Shown piece after piece: positions 1 to 7,621 of a stretch of DNA of 10,582 nucleotides. The translations under genes and the position numbers were made by a program. The notes beneath the pieces were generated by a model that worked only from the letters and a program-made list of their open reading frames with translations, had not been told where the DNA came from and ran no database searches. The stretch comes from an uncultured Oscillospiraceae bacterium (lineage in GTDB: Bacteria > Bacillota > Clostridia > Oscillospirales > Acutalibacteraceae): the NCBI GenBank assembly GCA_900539845.1, contig UQDP01000032.1:1-10582 (forward strand). Reading direction: 5' to 3'. The stretch's first letter is position 1. Every line of letters starts with the position of its first letter.

Positions 1-3
1 GGC

Positions 4-47
4 GGCCCTTTTAGGGCCTGTGCAAACCACCAGTTTAACTGGTGGTT
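4..47. repeat. Pair of tight hairpins at the window edge, possible REP-like or IS200/IS605-type end
   Basis: Two perfect inverted repeats stand six bases apart. The first has arms GGCCCT (4-9) and AGGGCC (13-18) around a TTT loop. The second has arms AACCACCAGT (25-34) and ACTGGTGGTT (38-47) around a TTA loop. The second ends six bases from the tam stop codon (54-56). Neither is followed by a long T-run on the minus strand, so this is not a typical terminator for tam, although readthrough control cannot be excluded. Short subterminal hairpins of this kind are known at ends of IS200/IS605 elements and in REP sequences. The identity is inference: no transposase is in view and the structure may continue beyond base 1. 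Confidence 0.45.
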
Positions 48-53
48 ATGATT

Positions 54-824
54 TTACCGTGATTTCCTGTTAAAGGCAGTAAAGAACAGCCTTCTGAATC
101 TGAATATCACTTCGCCTGTTGAAGTAAACGGATAAAACTTTTCGGCTTTTTTCATGATTTCATTTTCAAATTCGGCTTTACCGTCTTCATCAAGAGCTTC
201 AAGATAGGGGCGCAGACGTGTAGACCGTACCCAGTCGAGCAGGCTTTCACGGCTCGGCATAATGTGATAATAAACGGTTTCCCATATATCGAATCTGTCT
301 GCACACTTGCTGAGTATCTCAAAGTATTCTTCGGGTCTCAGCACATCGTTCTTTTCAAAGATCACGTCGCTGAAATGCCATTTCGGGTCTGCGGCGACCT
401 CCGAAATCGCGCTGAAAAGAGGCTCTGTGCGATTCATCGGTATCTGAACGGCAAGTACTCCGCCGTCATTGAGCCTGCTCATTAAAAAAGGAATGAGCGA
501 TTCGTGATCTTCTATCCACTGCAAGCAGGCATTTGAAAACAGAAGATCATACTTTCCGCTGATTTCCTGCGCGGCACAGACACTGAATTCCATATCGGGA
601 TACGTGGTCTTGGCTTTTTCTATCATAGCTTCGGAACTGTCCACACCCACAATACGGGCATTCGGAAAAGTTCTTTTTAAAACAGCGGTGCTGTTGCCCG
701 GACCGCAGCCGATATCGGCAACAGTTGCGGGATCAAGCGCACGAAGCCTGTCGGCAAGGTCGATCGCGGGCTGCGTTCTCTGCTTGTTAAACATTAAATA
801 CTTATCGGGATTCCAGTCTGACAT
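54..824 (-). CDS. tam: trans-aconitate 2-methyltransferase (class I SAM methyltransferase)
   Basis: A 256-residue cytosolic methyltransferase that, in the Tam family, transfers a methyl group from S-adenosylmethionine to trans-aconitate, an inhibitory by-product of the aconitase step. The N terminus MSDWNPDKYL matches E. coli Tam as I remember it (MSDWNPSLYL). The SAM-binding motif I DIGCGPGNS is at residues 37-45, the acidic motif II residue in VGVDSS is D62, and NACLQW, the YYHIMPS segment and RLRPYL also follow Tam. Length fits the family (about 252). ATG at 822-824 is preceded by AAGGTGG four bases upstream (829-835), which supports this start. It lies downstream of the ispH-rpsA terminator with no clear promoter of its own, so expression may rest on readthrough. 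A related SAM methyltransferase acting on another small acid is possible; the family call is strong, the substrate is inferred. Confidence 0.88.
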   Translation of the reverse strand: MSDWNPDKYLMFNKQRTQPAIDLADRLRALDPATVADIGCGPGNSTAVLKRTFPNARIVGVDSSEAMIEKAKTTYPDMEFSVCAAQEISGKYDLLFSNACLQWIEDHESLIPFLMSRLNDGGVLAVQIPMNRTEPLFSAISEVAADPKWHFSDVIFEKNDVLRPEEYFEILSKCADRFDIWETVYYHIMPSRESLLDWVRSTRLRPYLEALDEDGKAEFENEIMKKAEKFYPFTSTGEVIFRFRRLFFTAFNRKSR

Positions 825-844
825 AAAACCACCTTATATAAATA

Positions 845-888
845 GAAATAAAAAACATTAAACCCGCTGAGCAGATGCAACAGCGGGT
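845..888 (-). terminator. Intrinsic terminator after ispH-rpsA
   Basis: On the minus strand an 8-bp GC-rich stem, arms ACCCGCTG (888-881) and CAGCGGGT (869-862), with an 11-base loop lies 13 bases after the ispH-rpsA stop codon. It is followed by TTAATG and then six T. The T-run starts six bases after the stem rather than at once, so termination may be incomplete, which would let transcription reach tam. Confidence 0.7.
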
Positions 889-900
889 CGAATATTTATA

Positions 901-3021
901 TTACTCTTCTGTTTCCTGAGTGTCGTCAGTAACTGCCTCCGACTCAGCTTCGGGAGCGGAATCCTCAGCAGTCTCAGGCTCCTGCTCTTCATCAGACTGG
1001 AGAACAGAGATGACCTCATCGGGCTTTTCGGAAAGCTGCTTGATGGAAAGGCTTACTCTCTTCTTGTCAAAATCAATATCCGTGATAAGAACATTGACTT
1101 CTTCGCCCATCTGAAGAACATCGGCGGGCGTTTTGATTCTGTTCCAGCTGATCTCGCTGATATGGATAAGACCCTCTATACCGGGGATAACGGTGGCAAA
1201 AGCGCCGAAAGAGGTCAGACCTGCAATCTTTGCCTTAACAACAGTACCGACCGGGTAATCTCTCTTGAGAATCTCCCACGGATTGTCCTCGATCTTCTTA
1301 AAGCCGAGAGAAATCTTTTTGTTCTCCTGATCCAGAGCCTTTATGTAGACCTCCACCTGATCGCCTACATTAACGACCTCTGAAGGATGCTTGATACGGG
1401 TCCATGAAAGCTCGCTGATATGAATCATACCGTCAATGCCGCCGATATCTACAAATGCACCGTAGCTTGTGAGCGACTTAACGGTTCCGCTGAGCTTCAT
1501 TCCCTCTTCAAGCTTTGCCCAAGCTTCTTCGCGGGCTTTTCTTCTCTCCTCGCTGAGAACCGCACGGATAGAGCCTACGGCACGGCGTCTCTGCTCATTG
1601 ATGTCAATAATTCTGAATCTTGCTTCGGTGTTCTTGAGGATATTGAGATCCTCGCTCTTCGGAACACCTGTGAGAGAAGCGGGAATAAATACGCGCGTAC
1701 CCTTTACCGACGCAAGGACACCGCCGCGCACAACAGCTATGATTCTGCCTTCAAGGATCTCATCGTTTTCCTTTGCCTTAACGATATCGTCCCAGCCTTT
1801 AAAGCTGTCTGTAAGCTTTTTGGAGAGCTTAAGGACGCCGTCCTGATCATCTGTTTTAAGAATAATGAGATCAAGCTCATCGCCTACGGACACAACATCC
1901 TCGCACTTATCAAACGGCTCTGCCGAAAGATCCTCGCGCGCGATAACGCCCGTCTGTTTTCTTCCCTTAACGTCTACAAAGACTTCTGTGGGAGTGATGT
2001 TTTCAACAACACCCTTAACTAATTTGCTGGTGTCGTTTTCGCTGAAAGATTGTTCGAGCATCTCTGCGAAGGTTTCACCATCAGCAGATGCTTCGACAGC
2101 AGCCTCAACGGCTTTATCAGCGGCTTCTGCTGTCTCCGCAACATCCTGTGTTGCTTCAACTTCCTTGTCTTTCATTTCTTCGGACATGGTTTTTAGTACC
2201 TCCTTGATAATTACCGAGGGCGTTGACGCCCCGGCAGTAACTCCAACTACATTGAAACGCGAAAAATCCATATCGGCAAGCTCCGCAGCAGTCTCTATCA
2301 AGAAAGTGGGTGCATATTCCGAACAAACATCTTTCAACTTGCAAGTATTGGATGAATGGCGACCTCCGATAACAAGCATGGCGTCGCACTCTTTGGCAAG
2401 AGCGAGGGCTTCAGCCTGCCTTTCGGATGTTGCATTGCATATTGTATCAAATATTTCACAATTTGTACATACCTTTTTAAGAATTTTCTCGCATTTTTTC
2501 CATTCTTCCGTGCTGAAAGTGGTCTGCGAAACGCAAATTACCGATTTTTGGGATGAAATTTCATATTTTTGGACAATTTCAGAAAGCTCTTCACTGTTTT
2601 TAAATACATAGGATTCGCCGCTGCAGAAAGAGCGGATACCCTTCACCTCGGGATGATCCTGATCTCCCGCGATCAAAGTAACGGTATCCGGCGCCGCGGC
2701 GCTGACGATTCGGTGTATCTTCAAAACGAACGGACAGGTTGCATCAACAAACGGTATGCCGCGAGATTTTATATCATTTACGACTTCCTTTTCAACTCCG
2801 TGTGTGCGTATCACGATCTTATATCCGCTCTCACACTCTGCGGCAGACGCGATATCGTTTACACCTTTGGATTTGAGATCCTCAACGAGCTGCTGATTAT
2901 GTATGATCGGACCGAGCGTACATACCTTTTCGCCGTCTTCCACAAGCTTATACACAAGATTTACCGCTCTGTCCACACCAAAGCAGAATCCGGCGGTTTT
3001 CGCAAGCTTAATCTCGCGCAT
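901..3021 (-). CDS. ispH-rpsA: Bifunctional HMBPP reductase / ribosomal protein S1 (IspH-S1 fusion)
   Basis: A 706-residue fusion. Residues 1-282 are IspH, the [4Fe-4S] enzyme that reduces HMBPP to IPP and DMAPP in the MEP isoprenoid pathway. Its cluster cysteines are C13 (GFCFGVDRA), C96 (DATCP) and C195 (TICNATSE); substrate-pocket residues H41, H74, H123, E125 (DHPE), T167, S223/N225 and S266 are present. An acidic, alanine-rich linker spans about 283-330. Four S1 RNA-binding OB folds follow at about 335-402, 420-487, 508-575 and 592-660; the last two carry the best S1 signatures (YGAFVDI, FGAFATV, IHISE). The tail from 664 is strongly acidic. ATG at 3019-3021 has GGGAGG nine bases upstream, inside plsC, and overlaps plsC by 14 bp. 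Such fusions are known in Clostridia; E. coli S1 has six repeats. Nothing suggests a frameshift. Confidence 0.96.
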   Translation of the reverse strand: MREIKLAKTAGFCFGVDRAVNLVYKLVEDGEKVCTLGPIIHNQQLVEDLKSKGVNDIASAAECESGYKIVIRTHGVEKEVVNDIKSRGIPFVDATCPFVLKIHRIVSAAAPDTVTLIAGDQDHPEVKGIRSFCSGESYVFKNSEELSEIVQKYEISSQKSVICVSQTTFSTEEWKKCEKILKKVCTNCEIFDTICNATSERQAEALALAKECDAMLVIGGRHSSNTCKLKDVCSEYAPTFLIETAAELADMDFSRFNVVGVTAGASTPSVIIKEVLKTMSEEMKDKEVEATQDVAETAEAADKAVEAAVEASADGETFAEMLEQSFSENDTSKLVKGVVENITPTEVFVDVKGRKQTGVIAREDLSAEPFDKCEDVVSVGDELDLIILKTDDQDGVLKLSKKLTDSFKGWDDIVKAKENDEILEGRIIAVVRGGVLASVKGTRVFIPASLTGVPKSEDLNILKNTEARFRIIDINEQRRRAVGSIRAVLSEERRKAREEAWAKLEEGMKLSGTVKSLTSYGAFVDIGGIDGMIHISELSWTRIKHPSEVVNVGDQVEVYIKALDQENKKISLGFKKIEDNPWEILKRDYPVGTVVKAKIAGLTSFGAFATVIPGIEGLIHISEISWNRIKTPADVLQMGEEVNVLITDIDFDKKRVSLSIKQLSEKPDEVISVLQSDEEQEPETAEDSAPEAESEAVTDDTQETEE

Positions 3022-3670
3022 TTTTTTCAGCCTCCCAAAGCTGTATAATAGTATTCATAACGGTATTTGCGGCGTCTTTTATGTCATGAGGACCGATATC
3101 TTCCTTATCCAGCCCCATATCGGAGAGGGAGAGCGGCTTCCCATAGGAAATGACCACCTTTTTACCGGATTTTATAGGTCCGTCACAATAAATGGCAACC
3201 GGCAAAACAGACGCGTTTGTTGCCTTTGCGATCAAGGCAACGCCTGATTTTGCTTTCTGCGGCACTCCGTTTTTATCCTTAACACGTTTACCCTCCGGGC
3301 ATATCGCCATCACATGCCCTTCCTCTATGATCTTTTCACCGTATTCTATGGCAGAGGTATCGCCCTTTCCCCTTCTGACAGGAAAGCCGTAAAGGTGTTT
3401 TATTACCCAGCCGACTATCGGATTTTTAAAAAGCTCCACCTTCGCCATAAAATGCAGGGGCGGCACGTTTTTGGGCATAGAAACAAAAACGGGGTCTAAT
3501 GCACAGGTATGATTGATAGCAACTATGTAGCGCCCGCCGCTTTCGGCGGGAACATTCTCAAGCCCTTTGAATTCCAGCTTATATATTGCTTTGAAGATCG
3601 GACCGAATACTTTTTTTACGAAGCCGTAAAACCTGTAATGCTTAACAACGGAATAATCAAAACGAACCAT
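3008..3670 (-). CDS. plsC: Lysophospholipid (1-acylglycerol-3-phosphate) acyltransferase, PlsC family
   Basis: A 220-residue acyltransferase expected to add the second acyl chain to lysophosphatidic acid at the membrane. The four family blocks are visible: the catalytic HX4D as H54-D59 in NHTCALD, GFPVRRG at 95-101 (glycerol-phosphate binding), PEG at 125-127 in ICPEGKR (usually FPEGTR), and VLPVAI at 165-170. There is no clear long membrane-spanning helix; an amphipathic N terminus (about 10-30) probably attaches it to the membrane. The ATG (3668-3670) overlaps the cmk end by 14 bp, and the end overlaps ispH-rpsA by 14 bp, so all three are likely translationally coupled. The cmk-plsC-ispH order is common in Clostridia. 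The exact acyl donor and substrate cannot be read from sequence. Confidence 0.92.
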   Translation of the reverse strand: MVRFDYSVVKHYRFYGFVKKVFGPIFKAIYKLEFKGLENVPAESGGRYIVAINHTCALDPVFVSMPKNVPPLHFMAKVELFKNPIVGWVIKHLYGFPVRRGKGDTSAIEYGEKIIEEGHVMAICPEGKRVKDKNGVPQKAKSGVALIAKATNASVLPVAIYCDGPIKSGKKVVISYGKPLSLSDMGLDKEDIGPHDIKDAANTVMNTIIQLWEAEKNARD

Positions 3671-4331
3671 TTATTTTCTCCTCAATCATTTTTACTACCA
3701 TATCAACGCTTTCCTCCAGCGCTTTGCCGGTCGTATCCGCCATAATGGAATCATCTGTTGGCTTCAGCGGAGCAATCTCGCGGTGGCTGTCCTGATAATC
3801 TCTGTCGTTTACATCTTTCAGAACATCTTCATACTTCACATCTTCGCCTTTCTCGATAAGCTCTTTATACCGCCTTTCGGCTCGGCATTCGGGCGAGGCA
3901 AAAAGAAAGATCTTCACATCGGCATCGGGCAGGACGACCGTTCCTATATCGCGTCCGTCCATAATGACGTTATTCTTTCTTGCTATCTCACGCTGAAGCT
4001 CAAGCAAAAATTCCCTGACCGCAGGTATCTGCGACACCTTTGACGCAGCCATTGATATTTCCGGCGTTCTTATAAAAAGCGAAACATCCTCGGAATTAAG
4101 ATATACACGCTGCTCGCCTTTTTCATCAAATCGAAGCTCAACGGATATTGAATCAAGCATATCCGTGATCTTTTCTTTATCGCCAAGCACTCCGTTTCTC
4201 TGCGCCGAAAGCGCCACTGTCCTGTAAAGAGCGCCCGTATCAACATAAATATAACCAAGCTTTTTAGCAGCGCCGCGCGCGACTGTGCTTTTTCCCGCAC
4301 CGGCAGGACCGTCTATTGCAACATTTACCAA
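3657..4331 (-). CDS. cmk: Cytidylate kinase (CMP/dCMP kinase)
   Basis: A 224-residue kinase that phosphorylates CMP and dCMP with ATP in pyrimidine nucleotide supply. Visible motifs are the P-loop GPAGAGKST (8-16), DTGALYR (31-37, nucleotide-binding), DGRDIGT (125-131), the lid arginines in ERRYKEL (152-158) and the C-terminal DSHREIAPLKPTDDS stretch that marks Cmk. The start codon is TTG (4329-4331): no in-frame ATG or GTG lies upstream near the P-loop, and families usually begin seven residues before the P-loop, as here. An AAAGG ribosome-binding site (4343-4347) sits 11 bases upstream, directly after the stop codon of the flavoprotein gene, so initiation may depend on translation arriving from that gene. 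It overlaps plsC by 14 bp. Confidence 0.96.
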   Translation of the reverse strand: MVNVAIDGPAGAGKSTVARGAAKKLGYIYVDTGALYRTVALSAQRNGVLGDKEKITDMLDSISVELRFDEKGEQRVYLNSEDVSLFIRTPEISMAASKVSQIPAVREFLLELQREIARKNNVIMDGRDIGTVVLPDADVKIFLFASPECRAERRYKELIEKGEDVKYEDVLKDVNDRDYQDSHREIAPLKPTDDSIMADTTGKALEESVDMVVKMIEEKINGSF

Positions 4332-4348
4332 GCTTAAAACAACCTTTC

Positions 4349-5572
4349 TTACATATTATTTCCGCAGAGCATACCCGTTGAAAAGGCGATCTGAAGATTA
4401 AAGCCGCCCGTGTATGCGTCCACATCCATTATTTCTCCGGCAAAATAGAGATTTTCAATCCGTTTTGACCGCATGGTTTTGGGGTCTATCTCCTTAACGT
4501 CAACACCGCCCCTTGTTATTATAGCGGAATCGATGGTATAAAATTCCGAAATACCGATTTCCATATTTTTCAGAATATGAACAAGCCGCATACGTTCCTC
4601 ACGTGTTACGGAATTGACCTTTTTATGTGGCGGTATCCCTGACAGCGATACGATTATCGGAATCAGTTTTTTCGGAAGCAGCTTTGAAAGCGCGTTGATT
4701 ATATCTTTATTTATAAATTCGGAAAAATCACGCCGAATCCTTTTATCAAGAGAATCGATATCAAGCGCCGGCTTAAGATCAATGCATATCTTGTAGCCGC
4801 CTGTTTCCGGGCTATCCATATGACTGGAAGCGGAGAGTATAACGGGTCCGCTTATACCGTAATGCGTAAAGAGCATCTCACCGAAATCCGAATAAACGGT
4901 TTTACCGTTTCGGACAAGCTTTACCGCGACATTGCGCAGACTCAGCCCCTGAAGCTCGGGAATAAACGCGTCCTCGCTTTTAAGCGAAACCAGCGCGGGA
5001 GACAGAGGCGTTACAGAATGACCCGCGCTCCGGGCGAGCCGGTAGCCATCCCCCGTTGAGCCAGTTGCGGGATAACTCATTCCGCCCGTGCATATCGCAA
5101 CGCTGTCACATTCTATTTTTTTACCGTTAGCAAGGCAAACAGCCGAAATTCTGCCGTTTTGAAATTCAAAGCCCTGCGCGGCCGCATGAATCACACGCAC
5201 ACCGCTGTCCGCGGCGTTTTTCACGAGTGCGTTCGCAATATCATGCGCATTGTCCGACACGGGAAAAACACGGTTTCCCCTTTCCACTTTAAGCGGCACA
5301 CCCAGATTTTCAAAAAAAGCCATTGTATCATAAGGCATAAACGAGGAAAAAGCAGAGTACAAAAACCTCGGATTTCTCGGCACGTTCCCAATCAGTTCCG
5401 AAAGCTCAAAGCAGGCATTCGTTACATTGCACCTGCCTTTTCCCGTTATTGTAACCTTTTTCGCACAGTAAGGCATTTTTTCAATCAGCAAGGTATTTTT
5501 GCCGCGCTTTGCGCACTGCGCGGCCGCCATAAGTCCTGCCGCGCCGCCGCCTATCACAACTGAATTACCCAT
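4349..5572 (-). CDS. HI0933/BaiN-family FAD-dependent oxidoreductase
   Basis: A 407-residue flavoprotein of the HI0933 (YhiN) family. The FAD Rossmann motif GGGAAG is at 8-13 with the ribose-binding E31. Other family blocks are TGKGRCNVTN (43-52), CTGGMSYPATG (161-171), LFTHYGISGPVIL (234-246), TRGGV (353-357) and the C-terminal FAGE...DAYTGGFNLQIAFSTG block (387-410 region of the fold). Members are annotated variously as BaiN (bile-acid intermediate reductase) or aminoacetone oxidase, but the physiological substrate of most is unknown, and neither role should be assumed here. It lies 26 bp after the ABC-F gene and 17 bp before cmk, in the same operon; this neighbourhood with cmk recurs in Clostridia as I recall. 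The ATG (5570-5572) has only a weak GAGATGAT upstream, consistent with coupled translation. Confidence 0.9.
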   Translation of the reverse strand: MGNSVVIGGGAAGLMAAAQCAKRGKNTLLIEKMPYCAKKVTITGKGRCNVTNACFELSELIGNVPRNPRFLYSAFSSFMPYDTMAFFENLGVPLKVERGNRVFPVSDNAHDIANALVKNAADSGVRVIHAAAQGFEFQNGRISAVCLANGKKIECDSVAICTGGMSYPATGSTGDGYRLARSAGHSVTPLSPALVSLKSEDAFIPELQGLSLRNVAVKLVRNGKTVYSDFGEMLFTHYGISGPVILSASSHMDSPETGGYKICIDLKPALDIDSLDKRIRRDFSEFINKDIINALSKLLPKKLIPIIVSLSGIPPHKKVNSVTREERMRLVHILKNMEIGISEFYTIDSAIITRGGVDVKEIDPKTMRSKRIENLYFAGEIMDVDAYTGGFNLQIAFSTGMLCGNNM

Positions 5573-5598
5573 ATATCATCTCTGCATACAAAAGGATT

Positions 5599-7503
5599 TC
5601 AACTCATTATAAATGAATCGGATATACTTGTCAATTCATCTGACTTTTCGGACCATTCGTCATAGAGTGCATCTCGTTTTTTTGCTTTTTCCTCAAGCGC
5701 ATTGCTTATCACAAGATACTCTTCATAAGGCGGATTGCAGTTGAGCTTTTCCTCAAGCTGCGCGATCTCCTCCTCGATATCCTCGATATCGCTTTCAAGG
5801 CGTGAAACGGCTGTTTTCAGCTTTCTGACAGCGCTTGCACGCTCTTTTTTCAGCTTATATTCGTTCTGTTTGGGCTGTTTTTCTTTCTTTTCGGCGGCAG
5901 AAGCAATAGATCTGTGCTCTGTGTAATCGTCATAATTGCCTATAAATTTATTTATGCCGTTCGGCGTAAGCTCCAGCACGCAGGTGGCAAGTTTATTTAT
6001 AAAATATCTGTCATGAGAAACAATAAGCATTGTGCCGGTATAGGATCTCAGCGTGTTTTCCAGCTCTTCGCGCGAATAAGCGTCAAGATGATTTGTCGGC
6101 TCGTCAAGAAGAAGAAAATTATATTTTCCGAGCATGAGCTTCAGCAGGGCAACACGGGCGCGTTCGCCGCCGGAGCATTCCGAAAGGCGCTTATACACAT
6201 CGTCCCCTCTGAAAAGGAACGCTGCAAGCGCGTTTCTGACACTCGTTTCCGTCATCGCCGGGAAAGCCGACCAAACCTCGTCAAGCGCGGTTTTATTCAG
6301 GTCAAGCTTTTCCTGCACCTGATCAAAATAGCCCGTAAACAGATTCGCTCCGAAACTGAAGCTGCCCGAATCGGCATTGTGATCGCCCATAAGTATCTTA
6401 AGCAGAGTTGTTTTTCCGCAGCCGTTGTCACCGACAAGGAACACACGCTCGCCGCGTGTTATTTCAAAAGAAACGTTTTCAAAAATTTTTCTTTCCCCAA
6501 AGGATTTAGAGAGGTTTGAAACGCTTAAAACTTCTTCGCCCGAAACGCATTTCGGCGTGAAATCAAATCGTATCCGCTTCTGCAAGGCATCCGGTGCAAC
6601 AAGCTGCGCTTTTATCCTTTCGACCACCTTTTCCTTGCTTTCGGCGGTCTTTATATTCTTTTCTCTGTTCCACTGCCTTTGCTGCGCAATGATGCCCTCA
6701 AGGCGCTCGATCTCCTTCAGATCGTTTTCGTATTTATCCGCAATCGCTTTCTGCTCCGCCTCTTTCTTGACGAGAAATTCCGAATAATTCCCCTTATATG
6801 AGCGCAGCTTCGCGCCGTCAAGCTCCATGGTTCTGTTCGTTATCTTATCCAGAAAATATCGGTCATGAGAAATCACTATAAACGCGCCGGAGAACCCGAG
6901 AAGAAATCCCTCCAGCCATTCAACGGCGTTGATATCGAGGTGATTTGTAGGCTCGTCCAAAAGCAACAGATCCGCTCTGGAAAGCAGAAGCTTGGAGAGA
7001 ATGAGCTTTGAGCGCTGACCGCCTGACAGCTTACTCGTCGGCTTGCCGAAATCGGACTCGTCAAATCCCAGTCCGATAAGCGCGGAGCGGGTAAGGCTTT
7101 TATAAGTCGCGCCGCCGTTTCTTAAAAACTGCTCATTCAGAAGATCCTGCCTTGAAATAAGCTCCGGGTCTGCACTTTCTGTCAGTTTCCTTGAAATCTC
7201 CTCAAGCTCCTTTTCCTGCTCAATGAGATCCGAATAGACCGAAATCAGCTCATCATAAACGGTCTTATTATCCGAGCATGTATGCTGCTCCATGTATCCA
7301 AGTTTAATATTTTTTCCAATGAAAGCCCCGCCGGAAGACGGACTGTATTCACCCGTTAAAATTTTAAAAAGAGAGGTTTTGCCGACTCCGTTTGCGCCGA
7401 CAAGACCGACCTTGTCCTTATCCCCCATCTCAAAATTTATATTTTGAAAAAGGGTCCTTTCGCCGAACGAGAGAGAAAGATTCTGGATAATCAAACAGGA
7501 CAC
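5599..7503 (-). CDS. ABC-F family ATP-binding protein (ribosome-associated)
   Basis: A 634-residue protein with two ABC ATPase domains and no membrane segments, so an ABC-F protein and not a transporter. Domain 1: Walker A GANGVGKT (36-43), signature LSGGQ (159-163), Walker B with LLDEPTNHLD (181-190), ISHDR switch (221-225). The ABC-F linker, rich in charged residues, spans about 241-320 and in this family reaches toward the P-site tRNA. Domain 2: Walker A GDNGCGKTT (368-376), signature CSGGE (443-447, usually LSGGE), LLLDEPTNHLD (464-474), VSHDR (505-509). A lysine- and glutamate-rich coiled coil (about 545-630) resembles the Uup/YdiF C-terminal domain. Start is GTG (7501-7503) with AAGGCGGTGA eight bases before. 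First gene of the operon. A housekeeping translation factor is more likely than an antibiotic-resistance ABC-F, but the subtype is not settled. Confidence 0.93.
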   Translation of the reverse strand: MSCLIIQNLSLSFGERTLFQNINFEMGDKDKVGLVGANGVGKTSLFKILTGEYSPSSGGAFIGKNIKLGYMEQHTCSDNKTVYDELISVYSDLIEQEKELEEISRKLTESADPELISRQDLLNEQFLRNGGATYKSLTRSALIGLGFDESDFGKPTSKLSGGQRSKLILSKLLLSRADLLLLDEPTNHLDINAVEWLEGFLLGFSGAFIVISHDRYFLDKITNRTMELDGAKLRSYKGNYSEFLVKKEAEQKAIADKYENDLKEIERLEGIIAQQRQWNREKNIKTAESKEKVVERIKAQLVAPDALQKRIRFDFTPKCVSGEEVLSVSNLSKSFGERKIFENVSFEITRGERVFLVGDNGCGKTTLLKILMGDHNADSGSFSFGANLFTGYFDQVQEKLDLNKTALDEVWSAFPAMTETSVRNALAAFLFRGDDVYKRLSECSGGERARVALLKLMLGKYNFLLLDEPTNHLDAYSREELENTLRSYTGTMLIVSHDRYFINKLATCVLELTPNGINKFIGNYDDYTEHRSIASAAEKKEKQPKQNEYKLKKERASAVRKLKTAVSRLESDIEDIEEEIAQLEEKLNCNPPYEEYLVISNALEEKAKKRDALYDEWSEKSDELTSISDSFIMS

Positions 7504-7534
7504 GACTTCACCGCCTTTCGCAATTACGTGATAT

Positions 7535-7563
7535 ATTTTACACTATTGCACCTTGAATGTGAA
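7535..7563 (-). promoter_or_regulatory. Sigma-A type promoter of the ABC-F to ispH-rpsA operon
   Basis: On the minus strand TTCACA (7563-7558) and TAAAAT (7540-7535) are separated by exactly 17 bp; each hexamer differs from consensus by one base. Transcription would begin near 7528, about 25 bases before the GTG start of the ABC-F gene, leaving room for its AAGGCGGTGA ribosome-binding site. It shares base 7558 with the manA -35 box. Confidence 0.75.
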
Positions 7564-7581
7564 GTAAAATTTTGATAATAT
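7553..7581 (+). promoter_or_regulatory. Sigma-A type promoter of manA
   Basis: TTGAAT (7553-7558) and TAATAT (7576-7581) are 17 bp apart, each hexamer one or two bases off consensus, in an A+T-rich stretch. The expected start near 7588 gives a leader of about 34 bases that contains the GAGGG ribosome-binding site before the ATG at 7622. The -35 box overlaps that of the opposing operon promoter by one base. Confidence 0.75.
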
Positions 7582-7621
7582 AAATATATAATTTTTATCA
7601 GCATAAAAAGAGGGCGAATTT

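Noticed and set aside
25..47. The 10-bp hairpin as a standard terminator of tam
   Set aside because: The minus-strand sequence after it is TGCACAGG, with no T-run; reported as a repeat instead.
1420..2611. Long plus-strand open frames (200 and 248 codons) opposite ispH-rpsA
   Set aside because: They run antisense to the well-supported S1 and IspH coding region, have serine- or leucine-rich low-quality translations without a known fold, and lack ribosome-binding sites. They follow from codon bias of the real gene.
5159..6519. Plus-strand open frames of 134 and 201 codons opposite the flavoprotein and ABC-F genes
   Set aside because: They are fully antisense to genes with intact motifs and have unusual composition rich in H, R and F; no start signal supports them.
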